Notes: a model not told the origin generated them from the sequence alone. A DNA stretch of 64,000 bases from Algoriphagus sp. AGSA1 (GCF_021390545.1 NZ_JAJUWR010000005.1:62001-126000); one strand, 5' to 3'; counted from the stretch's first letter, positions 51,692 through 62,037 are shown. Numbers and translations are program-made.

Positions 51692-53011
51692 TTAGGCAAC
51701 TTGGTAATTAGAAGGATTATTCTTCACATTACCACTTTTCATCATGCCTTCGTAGTGTCTCATCAATAAGTAGCTTTCTATCTGTCTCAATGTATCCATG
51801 ATCACACCCACCATAATCAATAGGGAGGTACCACCGTAAAACTGGGCAAACTCCCCGCCGACTCCTGATATGATCGCAAGAGCAGGAAGTATAGCTACCG
51901 CCGCCAGAAGTATAGATCCCGGAAGCGTGATCTTGGAAATAATCCCATCGATGAACTCTGAAGTAGGAGCTCCTGGCTTAATACCCGGAACAAACCCACC
52001 GTTTCTTTTCATATCTTCTGCAATCTGCTCAGGATTCACCGTGATGGCAGTGTAGAAGAAGGTGAATAGGATGATCATCAATGCAAAGAGCAAATTGTAC
52101 TGCCATGATGTGAAATCACTGAATGTAGCACCGATATAATTGGCAATGTCATTTTCGGATGCCCAGATCTGCGCTATAAGTGCAGGAACAAACATCAACG
52201 ACTGGGCAAAGATGATAGGCATGACACCAGAAGCATTGACCTTAATAGGTATATACTGTCTCTGTCCTCCATATACTTTACCACCTACTACCTGTTTGGC
52301 ATATTGTACAGGAATCTTTCTGGTAGCTTCTGTCAAAGCAATCACCCCAACGACCACAAAGAACAATACTGCTGCCTCGATAATCAGAAGCAACATCCCT
52401 GAAGTCCCCTTCTCAAGCCCTTCGGCAATAAGAGCTCCGGGAAATCTGGAAATAATACCTATCATGATCAGCATTGATATCCCGTTACCTATGCCTTTTT
52501 CAGTGATCTTCTCTCCCAGCCACATACAGAACATGGTACCTGCTGAAAGTAACACCAAGGAACTAAACATAAACAAGGTAGAGCTTACCATCACAGCACC
52601 AGTAGGTATAATGGTAGCGGATACATATCCGATACCTTGGGCTATGGTGATCAGGATGGTCAAAACCCGGGTGATCTGGTTGATCCTCTTTCTTCCAGAC
52701 TCACCCTCCTTTTGCATCTTCTGAAAATATGGTACTCCGACAGTCAATAGCTGCAACACAATGGAGGCAGATATATATGGCATAATGCCTAGACCGAAGA
52801 TAGACGCGTTACTGAACGCTCCACCAAGGAAAGTATCGATCAATCCAAAGATCCCCTCCGGGGCATCTCCTAGCAGAGCTGGATCCACACCTGGTAGAAC
52901 TATGAACGACCCCAATCTGAATATGATCAGAAAACCGATCGTATTCATGATTCTAACTCTAAGGTCTTCGATAGAGAAAATGTTCTTAACTGTCGAAATA
53001 AACTTTTTCAT
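51692..53011 (-). CDS. secY: Protein translocase subunit SecY
   Basis: The protein has 439 residues with ten membrane helices. It is the channel of the SecYEG translocon. The first helix block (RIMNTIGFLIIFRLGSFIVLPGVDP), the plug region (FSNASIFGLGIMPYISASIVLQLL) and the cytoplasmic loop motifs (EATRKIPVQYAKQVVGGKVYGGQRQYIPIKVNASGVMPIIFA) are typical. It lies between rplO and map as in standard spc operons. Confidence 0.98.
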   Translation of the reverse strand: MKKFISTVKNIFSIEDLRVRIMNTIGFLIIFRLGSFIVLPGVDPALLGDAPEGIFGLIDTFLGGAFSNASIFGLGIMPYISASIVLQLLTVGVPYFQKMQKEGESGRKRINQITRVLTILITIAQGIGYVSATIIPTGAVMVSSTLFMFSSLVLLSAGTMFCMWLGEKITEKGIGNGISMLIMIGIISRFPGALIAEGLEKGTSGMLLLIIEAAVLFFVVVGVIALTEATRKIPVQYAKQVVGGKVYGGQRQYIPIKVNASGVMPIIFAQSLMFVPALIAQIWASENDIANYIGATFSDFTSWQYNLLFALMIILFTFFYTAITVNPEQIAEDMKRNGGFVPGIKPGAPTSEFIDGIISKITLPGSILLAAVAILPALAIISGVGGEFAQFYGGTSLLIMVGVIMDTLRQIESYLLMRHYEGMMKSGNVKNNPSNYQVA

Positions 53012-53015
53012 TAAA

Positions 53016-53462
53016 TTAAATTGTGTTTACCGTTCCGCCGGCCTTTTCGATAGCCGCAGAAGCAGTTGCCGAAAATTTATGGGCAGTGACGTCTAATTTG
53101 GACTTCAATTCACCTCCACCGAGGATTTTGATTTTGTCATTCTTAGAAGCAATGCCATGAGAAACCATAGTCTCCATGTTTACAGCCTCTAAGTTGTATT
53201 GCTCAGCAAGACTTTGCAATGTATCCAAATTTACTGGTTTGAACTCAACTCTGTTCAAGCTTTTGAATCCAAATTTAGGAACTCTTCTCTGAAGTGGCAT
53301 CTGACCACCTTCAAAACCTAACTTAGACTTATATCCTGATCTGGATTTAGCTCCTTTGTGACCTCTAGTAGAAGTACCACCTCTACCTGAACCTGTACCT
53401 CTACCAATTCTCTTACGATTCTTGGTAGATCCTTCAGCTGGTGTTAATGTATGCAGTTTCAT
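53016..53462 (-). CDS. rplO: Ribosomal protein uL15
   Basis: The protein has 148 residues with the Gly/Arg-rich N-terminal arm (GSTKNRKRIGRGTGSGRGGTSTRGHKGAKSRSGYKSKLGFEGGQMPLQRRVPKFGF) and the C-terminal SKNDKIKILGGGELKSKLDVTAHKFSATASAAIEKAGG block. It is a late-assembly large-subunit protein. Starts 2 bp after the rpmD stop and ends 4 bp before secY. Confidence 0.98.
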   Translation of the reverse strand: MKLHTLTPAEGSTKNRKRIGRGTGSGRGGTSTRGHKGAKSRSGYKSKLGFEGGQMPLQRRVPKFGFKSLNRVEFKPVNLDTLQSLAEQYNLEAVNMETMVSHGIASKNDKIKILGGGELKSKLDVTAHKFSATASAAIEKAGGTVNTI

Positions 53463-53464
53463 AA

Positions 53465-53644
53465 TTAAGCTTCCTCCACTTTTACAAGGTGATTAACTTT
53501 ATTTACCATACCTGCAATCTGAGGCGTATTCTCTACGGTCACAGATTTGCTGATACGACCAAGACCCAGTGCAGTGATAGTTGCTTTCTGATCTTTTGGT
53601 CTATCAATGGTACTTTTGGTTTGCGTGATTTTGATTTTAGCCAT
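53465..53644 (-). CDS. rpmD: Ribosomal protein uL30
   Basis: Translation from the ATG at 53644 gives 59 residues: [19 protein letters not shown], then [22 protein letters not shown], then [15 protein letters not shown]. This is a standard uL30 with the LGLGR...V..NTP..RGMI-like core. It lies between rpsE (5 bp) and rplO (2 bp), the conserved position. It is one of two very short genes in the cluster. Confidence 0.97.
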   Translation of the reverse strand: MAKIKITQTKSTIDRPKDQKATITALGLGRISKSVTVENTPQIAGMVNKVNHLVKVEEA

Positions 53645-53649
53645 GATGA

Positions 53650-54168
53650 TTATCCGTTAAATACTTTAGACATCTTAACGCCTCTCTGCTGTGACACAGC
53701 AATAGCATCTCTTAGCTGAACCAAGGCTTCAATAGTAGCCTTTACCACGTTGTGCGGGTTAGATGATCCTTTGGATTTAGCCAATACGTCTGTGACGCCG
53801 GCACTCTCCAATACCGCCCGCATCGCACCACCGGCGATAACCCCGGTACCTGCTGCTGCCGGCTTGATCAATACAAAACCTCCACCGTATTTACCAATCT
53901 GCTCGTGAGGGATAGTTCCCTTCAAAACCGGCACTTTAACCAAATTCTTCTTTGCGTCTTCGATACCTTTAGTGATCGCGTCGGTCACTTCATTGGCCTT
54001 ACCCAATCCGTACCCTACAACACCTTGGCCATCTCCTACTACAACGATTGCTGAAAAAGAGAATCTTCTACCGCCTTTTACCACTTTGGCTACTCGGTTG
54101 ATCGCTACTACTTTTTCCTTTAGATCTGTATCTGTAGCCCTGATAGGCTTTCTTCTTAATTGAGACAT
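53650..54168 (-). CDS. rpsE: Ribosomal protein uS5
   Basis: The protein has 172 residues. The double-stranded RNA-binding-like N-terminal domain ([46 protein letters not shown]) and the C-terminal domain ([43 protein letters not shown]) are complete. uS5 lies at the mRNA entry site and affects decoding accuracy. Confidence 0.99.
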   Translation of the reverse strand: MSQLRRKPIRATDTDLKEKVVAINRVAKVVKGGRRFSFSAIVVVGDGQGVVGYGLGKANEVTDAITKGIEDAKKNLVKVPVLKGTIPHEQIGKYGGGFVLIKPAAAGTGVIAGGAMRAVLESAGVTDVLAKSKGSSNPHNVVKATIEALVQLRDAIAVSQQRGVKMSKVFNG

Positions 54169-54174
54169 AGCTGA

Positions 54175-54525
54175 TTAAAATTTAAGGCCACCTTCTCTGG
54201 CACCATCTGCCAAAGCTTTCACTTTACCATGGTACAAGTAGCCATTTCTGTCAAATACTACGGATTCTATTCCGTTTGCAACAGCTCTTTCAGCAAGTTT
54301 TTTACCTACTTCCTTGGACACTGATACATTGGTGTTTTCCTTTGCTCCCAACTCTTTGGAAGAAGCCTGAGCCAAGGTCTGACCTTTAAGGTCATCGATA
54401 AGCTGGGCGTACATGCCAGTATTGCTTTTGAAAACTGACAAACGAGGTCTGGAATCGGTACCGGAAATCTTTCTTCTGATACCCTGCTTGATTCTAAGTC
54501 TTCTGGAATTCCTATTAAATGCCAT
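54175..54525 (-). CDS. rplR: Ribosomal protein uL18
   Basis: The protein has 116 residues, with basic start [31 protein letters not shown] and the 5S-rRNA-binding fold ([38 protein letters not shown]). It joins uL5 and bL25-type proteins in the 5S RNP. Placed between rplF and rpsE as usual. Confidence 0.99.
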   Translation of the reverse strand: MAFNRNSRRLRIKQGIRRKISGTDSRPRLSVFKSNTGMYAQLIDDLKGQTLAQASSKELGAKENTNVSVSKEVGKKLAERAVANGIESVVFDRNGYLYHGKVKALADGAREGGLKF

Positions 54526-54531
54526 AACCTA

Positions 54532-55089
54532 TTATTTTTTAGCGGCAGTTTTACCAGCCTTACGTCTAACTTGTTCACCAACGAAGCGCACACCTTTTCC
54601 TTTGTAAGGTTCTACCTTACGCAATGATCTGATTTTTGCAGCTACTTGTCCAATCAATTCTTTATCAATAGACTCCAAGGTAACGATTGGATTCTTACCT
54701 TTTGCAGTTTCAGCCTTCACGCTCACCTCTTCAGGTAGAGACATAAAGATGCTGTGAGAGTAACCAAGGTTCAATTCAAGAATCTGACCTTGATTAGTGG
54801 CTTTAAAACCTACACCCACAAGCTCCAAATCTTTCTTGTATCCCTCAGATACACCTATCACCATGTTGTTGATAAGCGATCTGTAAAGACCATGAATAGA
54901 CTTGTGTCTCTTGGAGTCGGTAGGTCTGGTGACAACGATCTCGCTGCCTTCTACTTTCACTGTGATATCAGGATTCACTTCCTGGACCAGTGTACCCTTT
55001 GGACCTTTAACAGTTACAGTTCCATGAGCTGTAACGTCTACAGTAACACCGCCAGGTATATTTATTGGTTTTTTACCTATTCTAGACAT
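54532..55089 (-). CDS. rplF: Ribosomal protein uL6
   Basis: The protein has 185 residues and two related uL6 domains (MSRIGKKPINIPGGVTVDV, GPKGTLVQEVNPDI; then GVGFKATNQGQILELNLGYSHSI, SIDKELIGQVAAKIRSLRKVEPYKGKGVRF). It lies near the GTPase-associated region of the 50S. Starts 9 bp after rpsH. Confidence 0.99.
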   Translation of the reverse strand: MSRIGKKPINIPGGVTVDVTAHGTVTVKGPKGTLVQEVNPDITVKVEGSEIVVTRPTDSKRHKSIHGLYRSLINNMVIGVSEGYKKDLELVGVGFKATNQGQILELNLGYSHSIFMSLPEEVSVKAETAKGKNPIVTLESIDKELIGQVAAKIRSLRKVEPYKGKGVRFVGEQVRRKAGKTAAKK

Positions 55090-55098
55090 GATAGTAAA

Positions 55099-55494
55099 TT
55101 AGTAAACGTAGCAAAGAACTTCTCCACCTACACCCTCGGTACGAGCTTCCTTATCAGTCATCACACCCTTAGAGGTGGATACGATCGCTATCCCAAGACC
55201 ATTGATCACTCTTGGAAGCTCCGTATGTTTCACATATTTTCTCAAACCTGGTGTACTAACTCTCTTCAAGCTCACAATTGCGTTTTGCTTGGTGACAGGA
55301 TTGAACTTCAGGGCAATTTTGATAGATCCCTGGGGACCGTTTTCTTCAAACTTGTAATTCTGAATATATCCTTTGTCGTGCAATACTTTTGTAATCTCTT
55401 TCTTGATGTTAGAAGCAGGGATTTCAACGATTCGGTGAGAAGCCTTGATGGCGTTTCTCAACCTGGTCAGGTAATCAGCTATTGGATCAGTCAT
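55099..55494 (-). CDS. rpsH: Ribosomal protein uS8
   Basis: The protein has 131 residues ([43 protein letters not shown]-terminal [33 protein letters not shown]). uS8 binds helix 21 of 16S rRNA and, in E. coli, represses the spc operon through its mRNA. An 81-bp gap with a promoter-like element separates it from rpsN, the largest gap inside the cluster after that at rplC. Confidence 0.99.
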   Translation of the reverse strand: MTDPIADYLTRLRNAIKASHRIVEIPASNIKKEITKVLHDKGYIQNYKFEENGPQGSIKIALKFNPVTKQNAIVSLKRVSTPGLRKYVKHTELPRVINGLGIAIVSTSKGVMTDKEARTEGVGGEVLCYVY

Positions 55495-55530
55495 TGTATT
55501 TATAGTCTAGCTACACCCATTTTGGGCGTG

Positions 55531-55538
55531 CAAAGTTA
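55531..55538 (-). promoter_or_regulatory. -7 element between rpsN and rpsH
   Basis: On the minus strand TAACTTTG, identical to the rplC and carA elements, lies 37 bp upstream of rpsH in an otherwise AT-rich 81-bp gap. No TTTG is seen at the -33 position. It is a candidate internal promoter of the spc part of the cluster. Confidence 0.5.
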
Positions 55539-55575
55539 CGAATTGATTTTTATAATAAAAACTACTGTCGTTATT

Positions 55576-55845
55576 TTACCAGCTGGACTTTGTCACTCCA
55601 GGGATCTTGCCCGCTGAGGCCATTTCTCTGAAGGTTACCCTGTTGATACCGAACTTTCTCATGTAGCCTTTAGGGCGACCAGTAAGCTTACATCTGTTGT
55701 GAAGTCTTACTGGAGAAGCGTTCTTTGGCAACTTGTCAAGTGCCTCATAATCACCGGCTGCTTTCAGCGCGGCTCTCTTTTCAGCATACTTGGCTACCAG
55801 ACGCTCTCTTTTTCTCTCACGAGCTTTGATTGACTCTTTTGCCAT
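55576..55845 (-). CDS. rpsN: Ribosomal protein uS14, zinc-independent form
   Basis: The protein has 89 residues, the long C-minus form: [88 protein letters not shown] contains no CxxC pairs. It belongs to the 30S head near the P site. Starts 2 bp after rplE. Confidence 0.98.
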   Translation of the reverse strand: MAKESIKARERKRERLVAKYAEKRAALKAAGDYEALDKLPKNASPVRLHNRCKLTGRPKGYMRKFGINRVTFREMASAGKIPGVTKSSW

Positions 55846-55847
55846 AA

Positions 55848-56408
55848 CTATTCTTCTTTAGTTTTTTTTACGAAAGGCATTCCGAAAGCCTTAAACAATT
55901 CCAAGCTTTCCTCATCTGTTTTGGCAGAAGTAACGAAAGTGATGTCCATACCGGAGATTCTATTGACTTTCTCGATGCTGATTTCAGGGAAAATGATCTG
56001 CTCCTGTACACCCAGTGTGTAGTTGCCTCTTCCGTCGAAACCTTTATCAGAAATACCTTTGAAATCCCTCACACGTGGAAGTGCGATAGTAACCAGACGA
56101 TCAAGGAATTCATACATAGTCTGACCTCTCAACGTAACTTTAGCTCCGATCGGCATTCCTTCTCTCAACTTAAAGTTGGATACAGAAGTCTTGGCGATAG
56201 TGGAAACGGCTCTCTGTCCAGTGATCAAAGACAGTTCTTCTACACCTTGGTCCACCAATTTCTTGTCTGCCACTGCAGCGCCTATACCTTTGTTGATTAC
56301 TATTTTCTCCAGCTTAGGCACTTGCATTACTGAAGAATACTGAAATTTCTCTTTCAAAGCAGGGACGATCTCGTCCACATACTTTTGCTTTATTCTTGGA
56401 TTAGCCAT
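55848..56408 (-). CDS. rplE: Ribosomal protein uL5
   Basis: The protein has 186 residues ([77 protein letters not shown], and [38 protein letters not shown]). It binds 5S rRNA and contacts P-site tRNA and uS13. Its start overlaps the rplX stop by 8 bp. Confidence 0.99.
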   Translation of the reverse strand: MANPRIKQKYVDEIVPALKEKFQYSSVMQVPKLEKIVINKGIGAAVADKKLVDQGVEELSLITGQRAVSTIAKTSVSNFKLREGMPIGAKVTLRGQTMYEFLDRLVTIALPRVRDFKGISDKGFDGRGNYTLGVQEQIIFPEISIEKVNRISGMDITFVTSAKTDEESLELFKAFGMPFVKKTKEE

Positions 56409-56745
56409 TGATCACCTCCCCAGTTTTCTTAGAGTATCTTACTAATTTACCGTTTTCACCTGCTTTACGCCCAGTTCTGGTGGCTTCACCGGTTTTAGGA
56501 TCTACAAGCATAAGGTTACTGATATGGATAGAAGCTTCTTTCTTCTCGATGCCCCCTTGAGGCTTAGCGGCTGTAGGCTTCACGTGTTTGGTGATCATGT
56601 TAAGACCCTCTACGATTGCTCTGCTTTTAAGCTTATCTACGGAAAGTACTTTCCCGGTTTTGCCTTTGTCATCCCCTGCGATCACTTTCACAGTGTCTCC
56701 GGTTTTGATATGAAGCTTTGTTTGCTTGTTCATTTTTCTTTCCAT
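56401..56745 (-). CDS. rplX: Ribosomal protein uL24
   Basis: The protein has 114 residues with the KOW motif ([47 protein letters not shown]). It helps start 50S assembly. The ATG at 56745 (MERKMNKQ) is used; ATG 56733 is an alternative. Starts 2 bp after rplN and overlaps rplE by 8 bp. Confidence 0.97.
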   Translation of the reverse strand: MERKMNKQTKLHIKTGDTVKVIAGDDKGKTGKVLSVDKLKSRAIVEGLNMITKHVKPTAAKPQGGIEKKEASIHISNLMLVDPKTGEATRTGRKAGENGKLVRYSKKTGEVING

Positions 56746-56747
56746 GA

Positions 56748-57116
56748 TTACAATACTTCAGGAGCCAATGAAACGATTTTCATAAACTGCTTCTCTCTCA
56801 ACTCTCTGGCCACAGGGCCGAAGATACGAGTGCCTCTAGGCTCATCGTTGTTGTTCAATAGCACGGCTGCGTTGTCCTCGAAACGGATGTAAGAACCGTC
56901 TTTTCTTCTTACTTCTTTACGGGTACGCACGATCACCGCTCTTGACACGGTACCTTTTTTCATGTTGCTGGAAGAAAGCGCTGATTTTACTGTCACCACG
57001 ACTTTATCGCCGATCGAAGCATATCGCTTTTTTGTTCCTCCCAATACGCGGATGACCAATACCTCTTTGGCACCTGAGTTGTCCGCTACGCTTAGTCTTG
57101 ATTCTTGCTGGATCAT
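56748..57116 (-). CDS. rplN: Ribosomal protein uL14
   Basis: The protein has 122 residues, full conservation ([108 protein letters not shown]). It sits at the 50S interface and is the docking site of RsfS. Starts 2 bp after rpsQ. Confidence 0.99.
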   Translation of the reverse strand: MIQQESRLSVADNSGAKEVLVIRVLGGTKKRYASIGDKVVVTVKSALSSSNMKKGTVSRAVIVRTRKEVRRKDGSYIRFEDNAAVLLNNNDEPRGTRIFGPVARELREKQFMKIVSLAPEVL

Positions 57117-57118
57117 AA

Positions 57119-57382
57119 TTACTTGGCCCTTTCAATAATTTCAACTACTCTCCAACGTTTGTTCTTACTCAGCGGACGAGTTTCGCTTATTTTCACAAGG
57201 TCACCTGGGTTACACTCGTTCTTCTCGTCATGAGCCATAAATTTGGTAGTTTTGGCAACAAACTTACCGTAGATAGCGTGCTTTACGCGACGTTCTACCG
57301 CTACGGTAATGGACTTGTCCATCTTGTTACTTACCACTTTACCAACTCTTTCTTTTCGAAGATTTCTCTCTATCGTAGCCAT
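57119..57382 (-). CDS. rpsQ: Ribosomal protein uS17
   Basis: The protein has 87 residues with an OB fold ([77 protein letters not shown]). A primary 16S-binding protein of the 30S body. Lies 18 bp after rpmC. Confidence 0.99.
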   Translation of the reverse strand: MATIERNLRKERVGKVVSNKMDKSITVAVERRVKHAIYGKFVAKTTKFMAHDEKNECNPGDLVKISETRPLSKNKRWRVVEIIERAK

Positions 57383-57400
57383 ATTCTTTTAGTTAGCTAG

Positions 57401-57583
57401 TTATTTGGCAGCCAATGCAGTCTTTAATCTTGCGATAAAGCGCTTGGTCTCGCGGATTCTGTTAGGATTCTCTATAGGAGATATCGAATGCGCAAACCTA
57501 AGTTTGGTCAGATTCTCCTGCTCAGCGACAAGTCGCTCGGCGATTTCACTTACTGAAAGTGAGTTGATTTCTGTATTTTTCAT
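57401..57583 (-). CDS. rpmC: Ribosomal protein uL29
   Basis: The protein has 60 residues, a two-helix hairpin (NSLSVSEIAERLVAEQENLTKLRFAHSISPIENPNRIRETKRFIARLKTAL). It lies at the tunnel exit beside uL23, near the trigger-factor and SRP site. Five bp after rplP. Confidence 0.98.
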   Translation of the reverse strand: MKNTEINSLSVSEIAERLVAEQENLTKLRFAHSISPIENPNRIRETKRFIARLKTALAAK

Positions 57584-57588
57584 AGTGC

Positions 57589-58011
57589 TTATAATTCAGC
57601 GTAATCTCTACGAACAACAAATCTGGTACTTACAGGTAGCTTTTGCTGTGCAAGTCTCAACGCCTCCTGAGCTGTCTCCAGGCTCACGCCTGTAGCCTCG
57701 AAAAGGATCGTTCCTGGCTTGATAACGGCCACCCAATACTCAGGAGCACCTTTACCTTTACCCATACGAACCTCTGCGGGCTTTTTAGTGATAGGCTTAT
57801 CAGGGAAAATTCTGATCCAAACCTGTCCTTCTCTTTTCATTGCTCTCGTCATTGCGATACGAGCTGCCTCGATCTGACGGGATGTGATCCATCCTGGCTC
57901 CAGGGACTTGATGCCAAAGTTGCCGAAAGAAAGCGTATGCCCTCTTTGTGCAATGCCTTTGACACGGCCCTTTTGCATTTTCCTATATTTAGTTCTTTTT
58001 GGCTGTAACAT
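57589..58011 (-). CDS. rplP: Ribosomal protein uL16
   Basis: The protein has 140 residues ([100 protein letters not shown]). It shapes the A-site tRNA binding region of the 50S; the Arg at the hydroxylation position of E. coli uL16 is present in this region. 24 bp after rpsC. Confidence 0.99.
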   Translation of the reverse strand: MLQPKRTKYRKMQKGRVKGIAQRGHTLSFGNFGIKSLEPGWITSRQIEAARIAMTRAMKREGQVWIRIFPDKPITKKPAEVRMGKGKGAPEYWVAVIKPGTILFEATGVSLETAQEALRLAQQKLPVSTRFVVRRDYAEL

Positions 58012-58035
58012 GAGTTCTCACTTATGGGGTGAAAA

Positions 58036-58767
58036 TTAGTTATTTCTTTTTCTTCGTCTTGGACCATCATTTCTCTTAGGGCCTGCATTACGAGCGCCTT
58101 TAGGCTCATTAGCGGCTCCCTGATTAGGAGAAAGATCTCTCTTACCGTACACTTCACCTTTGAAGATCCACACTTTGATCCCGATGAGGCCATAAACCGT
58201 AAGGGCTTCTGACAATGCGTAATCAATATCTGCTCTCAACGTGTGAAGAGGAATTCTTCCTTCTTTGTACATTTCAGAACGGGCCATTTCGGCTCCGCCC
58301 AGACGTCCAGAAAGTTTAACTTTGATTCCTTCCGCTCCCACTCTCATGGATGCCGCTATAGCTTGCTTCATAGCTCTTCTGAAAGAAATTCTTGCCTGAA
58401 GCTGCTGAGCGATCGATTCACCTACCAATTTCGCGTCTAACTCAGGACGCTTGATCTCGAAGATATTAATCTGAATATCCTTGCTGGTGATATTCTTTAA
58501 TTCTTCTTTCAGTTTATCTACTTCGGCTCCACCTTTACCAATTACAACACCTGGACGGGCAGTATGGATCGTAAGCGTGATTCTCTTAAGCGTACGCTCG
58601 ATGATCACTTTAGAAATACCACCCTTAGGAATTCTGGCAAGGACGTACTTACGGATCTTCTGATCTTCATGTAGTTTTTCAGCGAAGTCTTTCCCACCAT
58701 ACCAGTTGGAATCCCAGCCTTTGACTACACCAAGTCTAAATCCTATTGGGTTGATCTTTTGTCCCAT
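58036..58767 (-). CDS. rpsC: Ribosomal protein uS3
   Basis: The protein has 243 residues with a KH type II domain ([29 protein letters not shown]) and the C-terminal S3 domain ([82 protein letters not shown]), followed by a basic Arg/Lys/Asn-rich tail ([19 protein letters not shown]). It forms the mRNA entry pore and acts as helicase with uS4 and uS5. Confidence 0.99.
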   Translation of the reverse strand: MGQKINPIGFRLGVVKGWDSNWYGGKDFAEKLHEDQKIRKYVLARIPKGGISKVIIERTLKRITLTIHTARPGVVIGKGGAEVDKLKEELKNITSKDIQINIFEIKRPELDAKLVGESIAQQLQARISFRRAMKQAIAASMRVGAEGIKVKLSGRLGGAEMARSEMYKEGRIPLHTLRADIDYALSEALTVYGLIGIKVWIFKGEVYGKRDLSPNQGAANEPKGARNAGPKRNDGPRRRKRNN

Positions 58768-58776
58768 AGTCTGTTC

Positions 58777-59169
58777 TTAATTTGCCTTTTCGTTTGTTTC
58801 TACTACATCAGCGGTAACTTCCTCATCGTTGAATGAATCAACAACCAAGGTTACATGATTTGATCTCTTACGGATTCTGTGGCCTCTGCCTTGAGGAGCC
58901 GGTCTCAATCTCTTAAGAGATCTTCCTTCATCCACCATGATGGTTTTGATGAACAGGTCGGCTTCTTCCAGTTTGGCATCAGGATTTTTCGCCTGCCAGT
59001 TGGCTACAGCGGAAAGCAGCAACTTCTCAAGTCGAATCGCTCCATGGTTAGGAGTGAACTTCAATATGCTAAGTGCCAATCCTACTCTCTTGCCTCTGAC
59101 AAGGTCAGCCACAAGGCGCATCTTACGCGGAGATGTAGGGACATTATTTAATTTTGCTAATGCTTCCAT
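58777..59169 (-). CDS. rplV: Ribosomal protein uL22
   Basis: The protein has 130 residues ([94 protein letters not shown]). The beta-hairpin with GRSLKR...GRGHRIRKR lines the peptide exit tunnel and is where macrolide-resistance changes arise. A short acidic tail follows. Two bp after rpsS. Confidence 0.99.
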   Translation of the reverse strand: MEALAKLNNVPTSPRKMRLVADLVRGKRVGLALSILKFTPNHGAIRLEKLLLSAVANWQAKNPDAKLEEADLFIKTIMVDEGRSLKRLRPAPQGRGHRIRKRSNHVTLVVDSFNDEEVTADVVETNEKAN

Positions 59170-59171
59170 GA

Positions 59172-59450
59172 TTATCTCTTTCCTTTATCTTTTTTGGCAA
59201 TGTGGCCTCTGAAATTTCTGGTAGGAGCAAATTCACCTAGCTTATGACCTACCATGTTGTCTGTTACAAATACCGGAATGAATTTATTTCCATTATGCAC
59301 AGCGAAGGTATGTCCTACGAAATCCGGAGAAATCATTGATTTTCTTGACCAAGTCTTGATTACCGATTTCTTGCCTGATTCGTTCTGAGCATCCACTTTC
59401 TTCACAAGATGGTGCTCGATATAAGGACCTTTTTTTAATGAACGTGCCAT
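59172..59450 (-). CDS. rpsS: Ribosomal protein uS19
   Basis: The protein has 92 residues ([82 protein letters not shown]). It lies in the 30S head, pairs with uS13 and contacts the 50S. Two bp after rplB. Confidence 0.99.
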   Translation of the reverse strand: MARSLKKGPYIEHHLVKKVDAQNESGKKSVIKTWSRKSMISPDFVGHTFAVHNGNKFIPVFVTDNMVGHKLGEFAPTRNFRGHIAKKDKGKR

Positions 59451-59452
59451 AA

Positions 59453-60277
59453 TTATTTAGATCTTTTGCTTACGATGAACTTGTTTGAATACTTCTTAGG
59501 AGATCTTGTTTTCTTACCTTTGGACAATAGACCTTTTCTAGATCTAGGATGTCCTCCAGAAGAACGACCTTCACCACCACCCATCGGGTGATCTACTGGG
59601 TTCATAGCAACACCTCTTACACGTGGTCTTGATCCGAGCCATCTCTTACGACCGGCTTTACCCAATACTACGTTCATGTGGTCACCGTTGGAAACAGTCC
59701 CGATAGTGGCCATACATGTGTTCAGTACAAGTCTCATCTCACCAGATGGAAGTTTTACGGTCACGTATTTCCCGTCACGGGCTACGATCTGCGCATAACC
59801 TCCGGCACTTCTTACCATTGCGGCGCCTTTTCCTGGCTTCAATTCCACACAGTGTACAATTGTACCCATAGGGATGTTCACCACTGGCATCGCATTGCCC
59901 ACTTCTGGAGCAACTTGCTCACCGGAAATCACTGTCTGTCCTACTGACAAACCTTCCGGGGCGATAATGTAGGCCTTAGCACCATCTGCGTAATATAGTA
60001 GGGCGAGACGTGCCGTTCTGTTTGGATCATACTCGATAGATTTAACCACCGCAGGTACACCAAACTTGTTTCTTTTGAAGTCCACGATACGTAGTCTTCT
60101 CTTATGACCTCCACCGATATTGCGGACAGTCATTTTGCCTTCATTATTTCGTCCACCTGACTTCTTGATAGGAGCAAGAAGAGACTTTTCCGGTTTTGAC
60201 GCAGTAATCTCGTCAAATGCCGGAGCTACTCTGAATCTTGTCCCTGGAGTTACAGGCTTCAACTTTTTAATTGCCAT
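59453..60277 (-). CDS. rplB: Ribosomal protein uL2
   Basis: The protein has 274 residues. It helps form the peptidyl-transferase centre and an intersubunit bridge. The conserved C-terminal block [44 protein letters not shown] carries the critical His, and the RNA-binding block is [43 protein letters not shown]. Standard length. 13 bp after rplW. Confidence 0.99.
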   Translation of the reverse strand: MAIKKLKPVTPGTRFRVAPAFDEITASKPEKSLLAPIKKSGGRNNEGKMTVRNIGGGHKRRLRIVDFKRNKFGVPAVVKSIEYDPNRTARLALLYYADGAKAYIIAPEGLSVGQTVISGEQVAPEVGNAMPVVNIPMGTIVHCVELKPGKGAAMVRSAGGYAQIVARDGKYVTVKLPSGEMRLVLNTCMATIGTVSNGDHMNVVLGKAGRKRWLGSRPRVRGVAMNPVDHPMGGGEGRSSGGHPRSRKGLLSKGKKTRSPKKYSNKFIVSKRSK

Positions 60278-60290
60278 GATATAGATTCAA

Positions 60291-60578
60291 TTAAATTTCT
60301 CCGTAAAAATCAATCACTTCACCATCGGCTACCTGCACGATTGCTTTCTTGAAAGCGTTGGTAAAGCCTGAAACCACTTTAGCTTTGGTGTATCTTGACT
60401 TATGCTTTGCCGCATATCTGATGGTTCTGATAGAAACCACCTTCACACCAAACTTTTTTTCTACAGCGTTTTTGATTTCCGGTTTCTTCGCGGTCTTCTC
60501 CACGATGAATCCATAAACGCCTCTTTCGTTCATGGCAGAAATCTTCTCTGTAATCAAAGGCTGCTTTAGAATATCCAT
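60291..60578 (-). CDS. rplW: Ribosomal protein uL23
   Basis: The protein has 95 residues from the ATG at 60578 (MDILKQPLITEKISAMNERGVYGFIVEKTAKKPEIKNAVEKKFGVKVVSIRTI); a longer start at 60626 would run into rplD and is rejected. It is a tunnel-exit protein that binds trigger factor and SRP. Starts 4 bp after the rplD stop. Confidence 0.98.
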   Translation of the reverse strand: MDILKQPLITEKISAMNERGVYGFIVEKTAKKPEIKNAVEKKFGVKVVSIRTIRYAAKHKSRYTKAKVVSGFTNAFKKAIVQVADGEVIDFYGEI

Positions 60579-60582
60579 TGTC

Positions 60583-61212
60583 TTATTTCGATAAAATGGT
60601 TTCCAACTTACTGATAGAACCTTCACAGATCACTAGGTGATCAGCATGAAGTACCTGGTAAGTATTTACATCATTTACAGTCACAACTTTCGCCTTTGGC
60701 AGGTTTCTGCTGGAAAGGAACACATTGGTGTTTTCCTCTGGAAGCACCAACAACGTCTTCTTATCCCCTAGAGACAATCCGTCAAGCAATGCCATATAGC
60801 TTTTGGTTTTTGGAGAGTCAAATGAAATGCTTTCCAATACTGACAGGCTGTTGTCTTTTACTTTATAAGTAAGTGCGGACTTTCTGGCTAGTTGTTTTAC
60901 CTTTTTATTCAATTTGAAAGAATAGTCTCTCGGCTTAGGGCCGAATACTCTTCCTCCTCCTCGGAATAGTGGCGACTTGATAGATCCCGCACGCGCACTA
61001 CCAGTGCCCTTTTGCTTCTTGATCTTACGAGTAGAGCCAGCTATCTCATTTCGCTCTTTTGACTTGTGCGTCCCCTGTCTTTGGTTGGCCAAGTACTGCT
61101 TCACATCAAGGTAGATCGCGTGATCGTTTGGTTCGATTGCGAAGATCTCATCAGACAAGCTGATTTTTCTACCTGTGTCTTCTCCTTTTTGATTAATTAC
61201 TGCTAATTCCAT
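60583..61212 (-). CDS. rplD: Ribosomal protein uL4
   Basis: The protein has 209 residues. The N-terminal strand region ([24 protein letters not shown]) is followed by the tunnel loop ([68 protein letters not shown]). In E. coli uL4 represses the S10 operon; no counterpart leader was recognised here. 3 bp after rplC. Confidence 0.98.
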   Translation of the reverse strand: MELAVINQKGEDTGRKISLSDEIFAIEPNDHAIYLDVKQYLANQRQGTHKSKERNEIAGSTRKIKKQKGTGSARAGSIKSPLFRGGGRVFGPKPRDYSFKLNKKVKQLARKSALTYKVKDNSLSVLESISFDSPKTKSYMALLDGLSLGDKKTLLVLPEENTNVFLSSRNLPKAKVVTVNDVNTYQVLHADHLVICEGSISKLETILSK

Positions 61213-61215
61213 GGC

Positions 61216-61848
61216 TTACTTCTCTAGAATAACGAAAGAATTTTTAGGACCAGGTACAGATCCAGAAACCAATAACAGGTTTTTGTCAGCATAGATCTTC
61301 AACACTCTAAGGTTGACTACCTTTACTCTGTCTCCGCCCGTTCTACCAGCCATTCTCATTCCTTTGAATACTCTGGAAGGCCAAGAACATGCACCAATTG
61401 AACCTGGGTGTCTGCCTCTGTTATGCTGACCGTGAGTTTGTCCACCCACACCCCCAAAACCGTGACGTTTTACCACACCCTGGAATCCTTTACCTTTTGA
61501 AGTTCCGATCGCATCTACGAAGTCACCCTCGATAAATACTTCACCAGCCTTCACAGTAGCTCCTAGATTTACCTGGCCTTCAAACTCGACCCGGAAATCC
61601 CTGAACTCAACAACTTTGTGCTTCGGTGTGGTACCGGCCTTTTTAAAATGACCGATCAATGGTTTTGGCGTATTTTTCTCCTTACGCTCACCATAAGCCA
61701 ACTGCACTGCGTTGTACCCGTCTGTCTCAACGTTTTTTACTTGCGTCACTACACAAGGACCAGCTTCTATTAGCGTGCATGCGACGTTACGTCCATCGGC
61801 ACTGAAAATGCTAGTCATTCCTACTTTTCTACCTATTATACCAGACAT
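61216..61848 (-). CDS. rplC: Ribosomal protein uL3
   Basis: The protein has 210 residues ([87 protein letters not shown]). The GGQTHGQHN loop contains the Gln that PrmB-type enzymes methylate in other bacteria. It contacts the peptidyl-transferase centre. First gene after the promoter that starts the large cluster; normally rpsJ would precede it directly, but here 238 bp and a terminator lie between. Confidence 0.99.
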   Translation of the reverse strand: MSGIIGRKVGMTSIFSADGRNVACTLIEAGPCVVTQVKNVETDGYNAVQLAYGERKEKNTPKPLIGHFKKAGTTPKHKVVEFRDFRVEFEGQVNLGATVKAGEVFIEGDFVDAIGTSKGKGFQGVVKRHGFGGVGGQTHGQHNRGRHPGSIGACSWPSRVFKGMRMAGRTGGDRVKVVNLRVLKIYADKNLLLVSGSVPGPKNSFVILEK

Positions 61849-61911
61849 CTTTTATAAGATAATATAATAACCCACAAGCATTTACCTGCCGGGGCTCCTT
61901 TTAAAGGACTG

Positions 61912-61942
61912 CAAAGTTACTGAAATAAAATTCTGCAACAAA
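61912..61942 (-). promoter_or_regulatory. Promoter of the S10-spc-alpha cluster
   Basis: On the minus strand TTTG (61939-61942) and TAACTTTG (61912-61919) are 19 bp apart, a near-ideal Bacteroidota housekeeping promoter. The predicted transcript start is about 55-60 bp upstream of the rplC ATG. Confidence 0.75.
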
Positions 61943-62037
61943 TCCCAAATCCTAAATTTTCAATGTATTACGAAATATTTCACTTGTGACTCAGGCGTTT
62001 AGATCGAGCTGAATACGCTATTGCGGTGACGGCGCAA

